Notes under the pieces: model-generated
What the model was told of the DNA's origin: nothing
The model's database searches: none
The model's input: the letters and a program-made list of their open reading frames with translations, nothing else
Assembly: GCF_033097365.1 (NCBI RefSeq)
Contig: NZ_AP028461.1
Coordinates: forward strand, 5,766,001-5,830,000
Length of the DNA: 64,000 nucleotides
Direction: 5' to 3'
Source: Actinoplanes sichuanensis
Lineage (GTDB): Bacteria; Actinomycetota; Actinomycetes; Mycobacteriales; Micromonosporaceae
Position numbers and translations under genes: made by a program
Shown here: piece by piece, positions 36,703 to 45,716 of the stretch
Layout of the letters: the number at the start of each line of letters is the position of its first letter
How positions within the stretch are numbered: position 1 is the stretch's first letter

Positions 36703-36850
36703 TCGTTGCCCCGCGTCTGGTCCGCCGTCCGGTGCCCGCTCGCGCCGATGTGTGTGTTGACAGAGTTCCTAGTGCTCGTCGCAGCTCTCTGGCTATGGCG
36801 GTTGCATTTGGGTTCTGGTTCTGGCCCTCATCTCGTGATCGCAACTGGCC

Positions 36851-38306
36851 CTAGTACGGCAGCCGCCATTCGTGATCATGGTTGGAGTTCGAGGGTGAGG
36901 CGGCGGGCGTAGTGGGCTCGTCTGGCTCGTGCCTGGTGGCGGCGTCGCCAGTTTGACCAGCGCAGACGGTAGGCGATGCTGCGGGTTGGCCGGATCAGCA
37001 GGACGTTGATCAGACGGCGGATTTCGTTGACGGTCAGGTCGATCATGTCGGGCTGACCGCGACGATCTGCGGTGCGGGCGTCGGCGGCGCAGATCGCGAG
37101 GACGGCGAGGGCGGCCAGGGCCAGGGTGGTGAACCGGTGCCAGGACGTCCACCGGCGGACTTGGTGCTGGTCAAGGCCGACTTGGCCTTTTCCGGCCTGA
37201 AAGCTTTCCTCCACGATCCAGCGAACTCCCGCGACCCGCACGAACTGGGCGAGGGTGGCCGGCCCCGGTGCCCAGCAGCGGTAGAAAGCCAGCTCACCGG
37301 TCGTGGTGTTACGTCGGATGAGCAGGCTGTGCCGGCCATCGTCGTCGGGGTCACCGTCGGCGCCGACGTCGGCCAGCCAGGCCCAGTCGTAGAACCGTGG
37401 TCCTTTCGAGCCGTCACCAGCGCTGCGCCGGGTCCAGGCGGTGGCGGGCAGGTTCTCGGCGAGGCGGTCGACGCGGCAGCGGGTCTTGCCTGCGTCGATC
37501 GGCACGAGGTGATCGCAGGAGACTGCCAGCACGTAGCCGAGGCGGAGTTTGCGCAGTTCACTGCGGAGCCGGGTGTTATTGCCGTAGGCCTCGTCCGCGG
37601 CGACCCACCGGGCTGGGACCAGGGCATTCACCGCGGCGTTGATCATGTCGTCGGCCAACTCCGAGCGGGTGGCGAACGTGACGTCCTGCGGAATGCCGGC
37701 CCGCTCGCACCGGTCACGGTCATCGGTCCAGGACTTCGGCAGGTAAACCCTGCGGTCGATCAGAGTGTGACCGTGCCTGCTCGCATAGGCGAGGAACACT
37801 CCGACCTGGGCGTTCTCGATCCGCCCGGCGGTTCCGGTGTATTGACGCTGGACACCGACCGAGTGCACGCCCTTCTTCAGATCGCCGGTCTCGTCGACCA
37901 CGAGGACACCGTCAGGGTCACCGAGTCGGTCAGCGACGACCTTGCGAACGTCGTCACGCACCGCGTCAGCGTCCCACTTGGCCCGGTAGAGCAGCCGTTG
38001 CATCGCATCCGGTCGGGCATGTCCGGCCTGCTCAGCCACCTGCCAACACGTCTTGACCTCCAGGTCGGCAAGCAGCCCGGTGACGAACCCGGCCGCCGCC
38101 CGGCGGGGCTCAACCCGGCAGAACCGGCCCGCGAACGAGTCGATCACCAGGTCGATGGTTCGTCGCCACCGAGCAGGCTCTACGCTGTGGCTCTCGGCCA
38201 CCGCAAGGTCTGATGTTGTGTCCACAACGCACAGACGATCATGCGGTGGCCGTCCTTGTTCCCGCAGGATCCGAGGTCACCTCACGAACGGCGGCTGCCG
38301 TACTAG
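36851..38306 (-). mobile_element. IS701-type element, intact
   Basis: Near-perfect 25-bp inverted ends begin CTAGTACGGCAGCCGCC (36851) and finish GGCGGCTGCCGTACTAG (38306). CTAG at both tips is the probable 4-bp target duplication. It encloses an intact transposase gene on the minus strand. The right end sits directly on a truncated phage tape-measure gene. Confidence 0.88.
36876..38225 (-). CDS. IS701-family transposase
   Basis: 449 residues in one frame. It has the IS701 DDE signature: VLVVDETGDLKKGVHSVGVQRQYTGTAG (first Asp), WVAADEAYGNNTRLRSELRK (second Asp) and WIVEESFQAGKGQVGLDQHQVRRWTSWHR (Glu). The length is normal for the family. Together with intact ends this is the best candidate for a currently mobile element in the window. 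Confidence 0.93.
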   Translation of the reverse strand: MDTTSDLAVAESHSVEPARWRRTIDLVIDSFAGRFCRVEPRRAAAGFVTGLLADLEVKTCWQVAEQAGHARPDAMQRLLYRAKWDADAVRDDVRKVVADRLGDPDGVLVVDETGDLKKGVHSVGVQRQYTGTAGRIENAQVGVFLAYASRHGHTLIDRRVYLPKSWTDDRDRCERAGIPQDVTFATRSELADDMINAAVNALVPARWVAADEAYGNNTRLRSELRKLRLGYVLAVSCDHLVPIDAGKTRCRVDRLAENLPATAWTRRSAGDGSKGPRFYDWAWLADVGADGDPDDDGRHSLLIRRNTTTGELAFYRCWAPGPATLAQFVRVAGVRWIVEESFQAGKGQVGLDQHQVRRWTSWHRFTTLALAALAVLAICAADARTADRRGQPDMIDLTVNEIRRLINVLLIRPTRSIAYRLRWSNWRRRHQARARRAHYARRLTLELQP

Positions 38307-39956
38307 ACCGGCCAGTGCACCGAGGAGCATGACGGGCAGGTTGGTGAAGGTCGCGACGATGTTGCCGATCGAGAGGCCGAAGCCCGCTGCGAGGCCGCGA
38401 GTTACGGCGTTGACGTGCCTACTGAAGTTCTCCCAGGACTTCCCCCAGGAATCGAGCTTGTTGATCCAGCCCTCGACCGTGGAGAACGCGTCGCCGAGCG
38501 CGGGGATCCGCTCGGTGACTGCCTTCTCCGCCCCGGCATTCGGGTTCTGCCAGAACTCCTCGATCTTCCTCTGATTCTCCGGGCTCGAGAGCCAGTCGTG
38601 GATGCGCTGGAGCGTCGTTTCGACGCCAGCGAGAACGCCGCCGCTGGCCTCCTGCGACGGCTTGAACAGGATGCCGACGATGCGCAGCGCGAGACCACCG
38701 ATGCGCCAGATCTGCGCCAGGCTGTCTGCGGCGTCGCGCATGAAGTTCGCCAGGGCGCCGCTCTTGTCGGCCTGGGCGATCCAGGCTGAGAAACGCTCGA
38801 TCGCGCCGCCGAGCCGGGCGAGGAATGGCACGGAGTTGGCGGCCAGCCGGCCGAACGCGTCCGTCAGCGGACCAAGAGACCGGCCGATCCGGCTGAGGAA
38901 GTCACCGAAGCCACCGACCGCCCGCTGAATGTTCTTGACGAAGCTGGCCTTGCCCAGGGCCGCACCGAGGTTTTGAGTAGCCCGTTGAAGTCTGAGGCCA
39001 GATCGCCGAGCGTCTTGAGTAGCGGCGCCTGCCAGACCTTCGCCAGCTTGGTGATCACGCCGCCGAGGCCCGAGAAGAACTGGCCCTGCACGTGGCGCTG
39101 AATGTCGCGGAACGGCTTGCGGAGTTTCGCGACCGCCTTGACGAAGTTCTGCGCGCTCGGCGCGAGCTTGTCGAGGGTCTTCTGAGTGACGAATCCTTGT
39201 TCGCCCGGCTCGGAGAACGCGTCGCCGAGGCCACGATCACAACGCCCAGCGCGGCGACGGTGCCGAACATCAAAGTCGTCACGGAACCGAGCGCCCCGCC
39301 GACCAACATGACCGCGGCCGCGAGCGCCAGAAAGCCCACGATCGCCGCCGGAATCGCGGTAGCCACGGCCAGCAGCGCGCCGACGAGCAGATTGAGACCG
39401 CCGGTCGCGACGGTGCCGGCCCCTGCCTGAATCGCGCCGGTCAGCGCGGACAGGGCGACCTTGCCGCCCTCACGTAGCGCGTCGGTGACGTTTCTCGGCG
39501 AAGCCACTGATCAGCGAACGCGCGGCGCTGAACGCGGTTCGAAGACCACCGAGCACGCCGCCGCCCACACCGAGCCCGAGACTTCGGCGGAAGCGGTCGT
39601 CCTGTTCCCGCGAGAGGGCAAAGGCTTTGCGAAAGCCGGTCTTGAAACCGCGGCCGAGCGCTCGCGTGACGCTGTGCTGGAGCTTCGTTTCGAGATCCGA
39701 GCCGCCCTCATCGGCGCCGGTGCCCAGGCCCTCACACGTGGACTCCGAAGCGGACTTCTTGAGCCGGTCGCTCAGGCCCTGCAGGTCGAGATCCCCGAGA
39801 CCATCGCTGACAGCCTCGGCGACCTGCTCGCTGATGGCCGCGCCGATCTCCTTGCCGAAGCTCGCCAGGCGGCGCGTGGGTCTCGGCCTGGAGCTTCTTC
39901 AGGAAGCCCTTCGCACTCGGAATGATCGAGAGCGTCGCGTAGCCGACGTTGCTTAT
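38307..39956 (-). pseudogene. phage tail tape measure protein, decayed and truncated
   Basis: The N-terminus reads SNVGYATLSIIPSAKGFLKKLQAE, typical of actinophage tape measure proteins. The expected start codon is ATA (39956-39954) behind GGAAGGAGG, apparently ATG changed to ATA. Hydrophobic blocks follow in shifting frames: ATGGLNLLVGALLAVATAIPA and LALAAAVMLVGGALGSVTTL near 39300-39400, then RRIGG-type helices and IGNIVATFTNLPVMLLGALAGL up to the IS701 end. Several frame changes and the IS701 insertion show a dead prophage remnant. Confidence 0.75.
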
Positions 39957-40454
39957 GACGCCTCCTTCCGGCGCTGAGCTGCCACGAGGGCACGCTGAGC
40001 GCGGAGGCGGGCTGCGGTGGACTCGTGCTTCGTGGCGCCTGTGCTCGACGGCAGCGGCCGGAGCGGGTGCGCCTGGCCGGTTACGGCCTGGAAGATGTCG
40101 CCGAGCAGGATCGCCGTCGCCGTCGTGCCGGCCGGGATGCCCCTGCTCTGCGGTCCACGTGGCGGACTCAGGAGGAAGGTGCCTGACGAGCGCATACACG
40201 CGCCGTGCGGACAGCTCGCCGCGCCAGAGGCCCGCAAGGTCGACACTGTAGAAGGGCTGAAGGTCAGCCTCGACGGCGTCGTAATGGTCGCGGAGCAGAG
40301 CGACGAGCGCGATCAGTTTCGGGGTGGCGCAGAGCGCGCAGAAAGAAGCCCCGAGGACGTTTCTGCGCGGGACGGCCTCGGGGCTGTTGTGGCTGGCGCG
40401 AGGAGTTTCGAATGAAACGGCTGAACGCGCTGCTCTCTGCGTTGTCGCAATCAA
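39953..40454 (-). pseudogene. phage tail assembly chaperone-like gene, frameshifted
   Basis: The first frame has LIALVALLRDHYDAVEADLQ, then FYSVDLAGLWRGELSARRVYALVRHLPPES, a pattern common beside tape measure genes in actinobacterial phages. After a break near 40130 the adjacent frame continues AGTTATAILLGDIFQAVTGQAHPLRP to the stop at 39953, which overlaps the ATA start of the tape measure gene. This is the normal phage gene order. Confidence 0.6.
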
Positions 40455-40492
40455 GGGCGATTGGCGGCTTTTGAGGGTTTGGTGGGAGCTGA

Positions 40493-41419
40493 ATGTCGGT
40501 CGCGCGTGACGACCTTCCCGCAGTGTCGCGACGGCGGGTGCGGTTGGCGTTGCGCGCGGCCCGTGAACGAACCGGTCTCAGCCAGAGCGAAGTCGCCAAG
40601 AAGCTGGGCTGGTCACTCTCCACAGTGCAGCGCATCGAGTTGGGTGAGGTCACGATCTCGCCCACCGATCGCCGCGTCGTCCTGGTGGACATCTACCAGT
40701 TGACCGATCAGGCGTGGATCGCCGAGCTCGTCGAGCAGGCGCGGGTCGCTCGCCGCGAGCGGTACTGGACGGCGGCCGAGCATCGTGATCATCTTCCGAC
40801 CGGGCTGTTGCAGCTGATGCAGTTCGAGATGGCGGCGACCACGATCCGGGCCTACGAGCCCACGCTGATTCCCGGGCTTCTTCAGACGCCGGCGTTCGCC
40901 GAGGCGATGCTGGCCAGCCATGAGCTCAACCTCGGCGGTGAGCGGCGGCGGGTCCGGCGTGAGGTGCGCCTGGCGCGCCGGTCCCGGGTGATCGAGCGCG
41001 ACGAGGGTGCACCCGACTCCCGTCTCCTGCTCGACGAGTCGGCGCTGTTGCGGACGGTCGGCGACATGACGATCTCCGCCGATCAGTTCGAGGATCTGGC
41101 CGGGGCCAGTCGCCGGCGCAATGTGCGGGTGCGTGTGGTGCCGATGGACGAGGGCGGTCTGATCGGCACGTTCGGCGCGTTCACCGTGCTCGATCTCGCC
41201 GACGACCCGGAGGACGCCGTGCTGTACCGGGAGTCGTACATCCGGGATGAGCTGGTCGAGGACCTCCCCGAAGTGCAGTATCACCGTGATGTCTTCGAGC
41301 GGTACTGGCGCCTGTCGCTGCCCGAGGAGGCGACCCGGGTGCTCCTGCTGGAGCGGGTCTACACCCTTCGCGCACGCATCGCCAGAGGGCTCGACCAGGT
41401 TCAGGACAACCGGTCCTGA
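40493..41419 (+). CDS. XRE-family regulator with DUF5753 domain
   Basis: 308 residues. An N-terminal helix-turn-helix (RRRVRLALRAARERTGLSQSEVAKKLGWSLSTVQRIELGEV) is followed by DUF5753 from about 110 to 295 (IRAYEPTLIPGLLQTPAFAEAML, RSRVIERDEGAPDSRLLLDESALLR, LADDPEDAVLYRES). Such proteins are Scr1-type regulators usually paired with a DUF397 protein, as here. They often influence development or antibiotic production in actinomycetes. It lies between prophage remnants and ordinary chromosome. Confidence 0.92.
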   Translation: MSVARDDLPAVSRRRVRLALRAARERTGLSQSEVAKKLGWSLSTVQRIELGEVTISPTDRRVVLVDIYQLTDQAWIAELVEQARVARRERYWTAAEHRDHLPTGLLQLMQFEMAATTIRAYEPTLIPGLLQTPAFAEAMLASHELNLGGERRRVRREVRLARRSRVIERDEGAPDSRLLLDESALLRTVGDMTISADQFEDLAGASRRRNVRVRVVPMDEGGLIGTFGAFTVLDLADDPEDAVLYRESYIRDELVEDLPEVQYHRDVFERYWRLSLPEEATRVLLLERVYTLRARIARGLDQVQDNRS

Positions 41420-41442
41420 GTCGCCTGCAAGAGAGGTTCGAC

Positions 41443-42237
41443 ATGAGAGACACCACAACGGCGTGGATGCGTAGTTCTTACTGCAACAGCGGGGTCTGTG
41501 TCGAAGTGGCGCGGGTCGACGGCACCGTTCAACTGCGTGACAGCACGAACCCCGATCTGCCCGCCGTGGTTTTCACCCCGGGCGAACGGACCGGTTTCAA
41601 GATCGCTCCCTGCGCCGACGGGCGCTCGTGGGCGGTGGGCGGCCCGTTGCAGCGGGCCGCCCGTGCTGCCCGAGTTCACAAATGGCCACGCAACGGACAT
41701 CAGATGAAGGAGCAGCATGGACACGGTAACCACCCCGCCTGGACCTGGCGAGAAGAATCCCGATCAAGGGCCTGGCGTCACCAAGGCGGCACTCAGGACG
41801 GCTGGGGGTTCCGGCGTCGCGATCATTGGCATCTTGACGGCTTCGGCCTTCGGGGCGATTCACACATCTCTCGCAATGGTGGCGCTGGCGGTGTTCGGCG
41901 TAATCATGCTCGGTGCGCTGATTGTGGCCGGCATCTACATCATCAGGAGCGTTTGATAATGGTGCGGGCTGGCTTCCCGGTCGGCCCGCACCAGCCCTCA
42001 CCCCGGAGGAATCGGGACGCCGTGCAGGTGCTCGGGCGCCGGTGGAGCCGGAGCCGACGAAGTATTCGAGGGTGGGGAGTAGAGCGAGCTTGTGCGCCGA
42101 ATCGGCGGGCCCAGACCGCTGGCGACGACACATCGGGACGCCACTCTGTGGCACCGCGCCGGGTTGCAGCGGCCCCTACAACCGATCTGCGTTGGTCCGA
42201 TCGCTGGCCACGCAACACTGATGACCGATCTTCGTGA
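41443..42237 (+). CDS. DUF397 protein, C-terminus probably extended by loss of its stop
   Basis: Residues 1-52 are a DUF397 domain (WMRSSYCNSGVCVEVARVDG, then VQLRDSTNPDLPAVVFTPGERTGF). Members are normally 60-80 residues, but this frame stays open to 264 residues, reads through a GC-rich hairpin (41637-41662) and overlaps another gene (41717-41956). Everything after about residue 60 has Arg/His-rich out-of-frame character, so a frameshift or lost stop near 41610-41640 is likely. It is 23 bp after the XRE/DUF5753 gene and forms the usual pair. Confidence 0.55.
   Translation: MRDTTTAWMRSSYCNSGVCVEVARVDGTVQLRDSTNPDLPAVVFTPGERTGFKIAPCADGRSWAVGGPLQRAARAARVHKWPRNGHQMKEQHGHGNHPAWTWREESRSRAWRHQGGTQDGWGFRRRDHWHLDGFGLRGDSHISRNGGAGGVRRNHARCADCGRHLHHQERLIMVRAGFPVGPHQPSPRRNRDAVQVLGRRWSRSRRSIRGWGVERACAPNRRAQTAGDDTSGRHSVAPRRVAAAPTTDLRWSDRWPRNTDDRSS
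41637..41662. terminator. GC-rich stem-loop after the DUF397 domain
   Basis: Arms GGGCGGCCCG and CGGGCCGCCC are perfect complements around a 6-base loop TTGCAG. No T run follows. Its position fits a terminator or mRNA end between the DUF397 gene and the next small gene. Confidence 0.45.
41717..41956 (+). CDS. small two-helix membrane protein
   Basis: 79 residues from ATG 41717 with GAAGGAG upstream. A hydrophilic N-terminus (MDTVTTPPGPGEKNPDQGPG) precedes two hydrophobic helices, about 31-48 and 54-76 (SGVAIIGILTASAFGAIHTS and MVALAVFGVIMLGALIVAGI). No family recognised. Ribosome site and composition support a real gene despite the overlapping DUF397 frame. Confidence 0.55.
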   Translation: MDTVTTPPGPGEKNPDQGPGVTKAALRTAGGSGVAIIGILTASAFGAIHTSLAMVALAVFGVIMLGALIVAGIYIIRSV

Positions 42238-42411
42238 ACCGGAGGGACCTGTCGCACTGCCCGAATCGCGAGATCAGGATTCGTTCAGGACTCGGGCGAC
42301 CAGCAGGCCCAGGGGTCTTCGGGCCGGTCACGATGGTGCGACGTGTAGTCGTCCAATCGGCGCGGGACCCCGGGTGTCCCGGTGTCCCGCGCCGATCGTC
42401 GGTGGTGGTGG

Positions 42412-43026
42412 TCAGAGGTTCTTCAGCAGGTCCTCGAAGTCCGCGGTCAGCGCGAACGGGTCGGTGACCACCGCGGGCTCGCGGCGCTCGACCTCGCGGG
42501 CGAGTTCGGCGGCGGCCCGGTCGATGCGGGCGCGCAGCGGGCCCTCGACCGAGTTCGCGCCCCAGTCGTCACTGGCGGCGAAGACCGAGGTCGGGATGAT
42601 CGCCGCGCGCAGGTAGGAGAAGAGCGGCCGCATGGCGTGTTCCAGGACCAGCGAGTGGCGGGCCGTGCCGGCCGTGGCGGCGAGCAGAACCGGCTTGTCG
42701 ACCAGGGCGTCCTTGTCGAGGACGTCGAAGAACGACTTGAACAGTCCGCTGTAGCTCGCCGAGAACACCGGGGTGACGGTGATCAGGGCGTCGGCCGCGG
42801 TGACCGCCTCCTGGGCCTGTTTGAGCGAGGTGCCGGGGAACCCGGTGAGCATGTTGTCGGTGATCTCGTGGGCCAGGTCGCGCAGCTCGATGAACTGGAC
42901 GTCGAGGGTGACGCCGAGCCGGGCGGCGGCGCCGGCCGCCGCCGCCGACAGCTGGTCGGCGAGCAGGCGGGTCGACGACGGCTGGCTCAGGCCCGCGCTG
43001 ATGACGACGAGCTTGCGCTGCTTCAT
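42412..43026 (-). CDS. NADPH-dependent FMN reductase (CE1759-type)
   Basis: 204 residues with a flavodoxin-like fold: VVISAGLSQPSSTRLLADQL at the phosphate-binding loop, ALITVTPVFSASYSGLFKSFFDVLD, and VLLAATAGTARHSLVLEHAM. It supplies reduced FMN to a partner monooxygenase. Its ATG overlaps the stop of the adjacent LLM oxidoreductase gene (43023-43026), so the two-component system is translationally coupled. Confidence 0.9.
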   Translation of the reverse strand: MKQRKLVVISAGLSQPSSTRLLADQLSAAAAGAAARLGVTLDVQFIELRDLAHEITDNMLTGFPGTSLKQAQEAVTAADALITVTPVFSASYSGLFKSFFDVLDKDALVDKPVLLAATAGTARHSLVLEHAMRPLFSYLRAAIIPTSVFAASDDWGANSVEGPLRARIDRAAAELAREVERREPAVVTDPFALTADFEDLLKNL

Positions 43027-44120
43027 GCCTTCACTTCTTCCTTGGCGGCGTCGCGGGCGGCGAGCAGGGAGGCGTGGGTGGGTGCGTCCGGCACGTGGGC
43101 CGGCTTGCGGGCGGCGAACTCCTTGCGCAGTACCGGGACCACCTCGGAGCCGAGCAGGTCGAGCTGCTCGAGGACGGTCTTGACCGGCAGGCCGGCGTGG
43201 TCGAGCAGGAACAGCTGGCGCTGGTAGTCGCCGACGTACTCGCGGAAGCCGAGGGTCTTGTCGATGACCTGCTGCGGGCTGCCGACGGTCAGCGGCGTCT
43301 CGCGGGTGAAGTCCTCCAGCGACGGGCCGTGGCCGTAGACCGGGGCGTTGTCGAAGTAGGGGCGGAACTCCTTGACCGCGTCCTGGCTGTTCCTACGCAT
43401 GAACACCTGCCCGCCGAGGCCGACGATGGCCTGGTCGGCCGAGCCGTGCCCGTAGTGCTCGAACCGCTGCCGGTAGAGCTGCACCATCCGCTGGGTGTGC
43501 GACGCCGGCCAGAAGATGTGGTTGGCGAAGAACCCGTCACCGTAGTAGGCAGCCTGCTCGGCGATCTCCGGGCTGCGGATCGAGCCGTGCCAGACGAACG
43601 GCGGGATCTCGTCGAGCGGGCGCGGGGTGGAGGTGAAGCCCTGCAGCGGCGTGCGGAACTTGCCCTGCCAGTCGACGACGTGCTCACGCCACAGCTTGTG
43701 CAGCAGGCTGTAGTTCTCGATGGCGAGCGGGATGCCGGCGCGGATGTCCTTGCCGAACCACGGGTAGACCGGGCCGGTGTTGCCGCGGCCGAGCATCAGG
43801 TCGACCCGGCCGTCGGCGAGATGCTGCAGCATCGCGAAGTCCTCGGCGATCTTCACCGGGTCGTTCGTGGTGATCAGCGTGGTCGCGGTGGACAGCTGCA
43901 GGGTCGAGGTCTGCGCGGCGATGTAGGCCAGCGTGGTGGTCGGCGACGACGAGAAGAACGGCTCGTTGTGGTGCTCACCGAGCGCGAAGACGTCGAGGCC
44001 GACCTGCTCCGCGTGCTTGGCGATGGTGACGATGTCCTTGATGCGCTCGGCCTCGGTCGGGGTCCGGCCGGTGGTCGGGTCCGTCGTGATGTCGCTGACG
44101 CTGAAGATTCCGAACTGCAT
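43023..44120 (-). CDS. LLM-class flavin-dependent oxidoreductase (CE1758-type)
   Basis: 365 residues from ATG 44120 (AGGAGC upstream). Luciferase-like TIM barrel: MQFGIFSVSDITTDP, GLDVFALGEHHNEPFFSSSP, LSTATTLITTNDPVKIAEDFAMLQHLADGRVDLMLGRGN. It would use FMNH2 from the coupled reductase to oxidise an unknown substrate. Upstream, 44180-44210 has GTTTGA and TCAAAC arms that could hold a regulator site. Confidence 0.9.
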   Translation of the reverse strand: MQFGIFSVSDITTDPTTGRTPTEAERIKDIVTIAKHAEQVGLDVFALGEHHNEPFFSSSPTTTLAYIAAQTSTLQLSTATTLITTNDPVKIAEDFAMLQHLADGRVDLMLGRGNTGPVYPWFGKDIRAGIPLAIENYSLLHKLWREHVVDWQGKFRTPLQGFTSTPRPLDEIPPFVWHGSIRSPEIAEQAAYYGDGFFANHIFWPASHTQRMVQLYRQRFEHYGHGSADQAIVGLGGQVFMRRNSQDAVKEFRPYFDNAPVYGHGPSLEDFTRETPLTVGSPQQVIDKTLGFREYVGDYQRQLFLLDHAGLPVKTVLEQLDLLGSEVVPVLRKEFAARKPAHVPDAPTHASLLAARDAAKEEVKA

Positions 44121-44230
44121 GACCGGCTCCTGGACTGATCGGCCGGGGATCTGACTTCCCGGACTGCCCCGCACAACGCGTTTGACTGCGCAACTATTTC
44201 AGATTCAAACAAGTTGGGCTGCGGCGGGGG

Positions 44231-45544
44231 TCACATCCGATAGTGGTCAGGCCGCGAGGCGCCACCCGCCACCCCGGCGATCACCACGCATCCGACCGAC
44301 ACCACGAAGACCGTGACCAGGACGGAAACCGTGTGGACGTCCGTGAAGGGCAGAATGAAGACCACCAGCTGCGGGAGGAACAGCCACCCCCATCCCCGAC
44401 CGAGCCGCCGGATCAGAAAGGTCGTCAGCGCCAGGCCGACCAGCAGGATCACGATCGAAAGAACCGTGTAGTCGACAGCCGGCTCCGGGGCTGTGATCGC
44501 CTCGGCCGGGGCGAAACCGGGGAAACCGATCCGCGCCCACCTGCCGTCGACGTCACGCATTGCGAAACCGTCCCGGCCGTTCGCGACCACCACCACGTGC
44601 CCGCCCGGCACGTCCGCCACGGCGAGTGACACCGAGGCCAGCTTGCTCCCCTCGTACTGCTGGAGCAGCGCCTCCCGGTCCGGCCCGTCGATCCGCCAGC
44701 TGACCGGCCAGCCGGCGTCACCCGTGTCGCTCTGCACAGCGAGCTGCCCGGGCACCACCCGATAACAGACCTTCGGGACCGATCGGGAGCAGGGCGGGGC
44801 CGCGGTCGGCCAGGAGAGCGAGGTCGACGGTGACAGAGTCGGAGGCGGCGCGGGCCGCCGTGACGTGACCTGCCCGATCTGCGAGGTCCACGGGACCGGC
44901 TCCGGCTCCTCGATGAGCTGCCAGGTGCGGCCGCCGTCGGTGCTGACCGCCTCCGGTTTCTCCGGATAGTCGCCGGCGAATTCCAGGTAGATCGCACCGT
45001 CGGCGCCGACGGTCACGGCTTGCGCGTTCGGCTTGCGCGGCTCCGTGCTACTGGTCGCGGCCACCCCGAACAATGCCACCGGCAGAATCACGGCCAGTCG
45101 CAACGCGCGCAGCCAGCGCCGGGCCGGTCCGCCGGTCAGCGGCCGCCGGGCGGTCCACCAGGCCAGACCCAGGAACGGCAGGGCCAGCAGATCGGACCGG
45201 TCGGCCCGCACGAGCGAGGGCGTGATCAGGCTCCAGGCCGCGGACGCGAGCTCCGCCCCGTACCCCCAGAGCTTGACGAACAGGAACCCGCCACCCACCG
45301 TGACGATCGCGGCGGCGGCGACCGGCCGGAAGGGCAGCCGCGGCGCGATGAGGCCCGCCAGGGCCGCGAGCAGCGGCGGCGCGAGCACCATCCCGGCGAC
45401 GTCACTGAGTTTGCCGGTCACCCAGCCGGGCCAGACGGATTTCAGCAGATGATCATTGATGACGAGCAGCGCCAGCGCGGTCACCGTCATCGGATGACAC
45501 AGCCAGGCGAGCGCCTTCCCCCGAGCAGCGTTCACCTTCGACAC
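44231..45544 (-). CDS. membrane protein of unknown function, tandem paralogue A
   Basis: 437 residues from GTG 45544. Four or five hydrophobic helices occupy the N-terminal 170 residues (PMTVTALALLVINDHLLKSVWPGWVTGKLSDVAGM, APPLLAALAGLIAPRLP), an extracytoplasmic domain of about 170 residues follows (YPEKPEAVSTDGGRTWQLI, GHVVVVANGRDGFAMRD), and three or four C-terminal helices finish it. The middle recalls sialidase-like Asp-box repeats (STDGGRTW). It is clearly homologous to 45717-47063. The function is unknown. Confidence 0.75.
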   Translation of the reverse strand: MSKVNAARGKALAWLCHPMTVTALALLVINDHLLKSVWPGWVTGKLSDVAGMVLAPPLLAALAGLIAPRLPFRPVAAAAIVTVGGGFLFVKLWGYGAELASAAWSLITPSLVRADRSDLLALPFLGLAWWTARRPLTGGPARRWLRALRLAVILPVALFGVAATSSTEPRKPNAQAVTVGADGAIYLEFAGDYPEKPEAVSTDGGRTWQLIEEPEPVPWTSQIGQVTSRRPAPPPTLSPSTSLSWPTAAPPCSRSVPKVCYRVVPGQLAVQSDTGDAGWPVSWRIDGPDREALLQQYEGSKLASVSLAVADVPGGHVVVVANGRDGFAMRDVDGRWARIGFPGFAPAEAITAPEPAVDYTVLSIVILLVGLALTTFLIRRLGRGWGWLFLPQLVVFILPFTDVHTVSVLVTVFVVSVGCVVIAGVAGGASRPDHYRM

Positions 45545-45716
45545 ACTGTCAGCGGCGGGTCACGGTGAGATCCCGGGATCAAATCCTTTGGATGTACGAC
45601 TACCGGGAGGCACCCGGGCCGTCCGGGGCGACGCAGGCGGCAGCCCGGACCGCGACGCGGCGCCGGGCCGGATGCCGCCGGTCACCGCTACGGCAACGGC
45701 CAGAACCGAACACCGG

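Noticed and set aside
37137..38213. 358-codon plus-strand frame within the IS701-type element
   Set aside because: Antisense of the intact IS701 transposase; no motifs of its own.
43074..44138. 354-codon plus-strand frame
   Set aside because: Antisense shadow of the LLM oxidoreductase, rich in Arg/Val/Glu as expected of reversed GC-rich codons.
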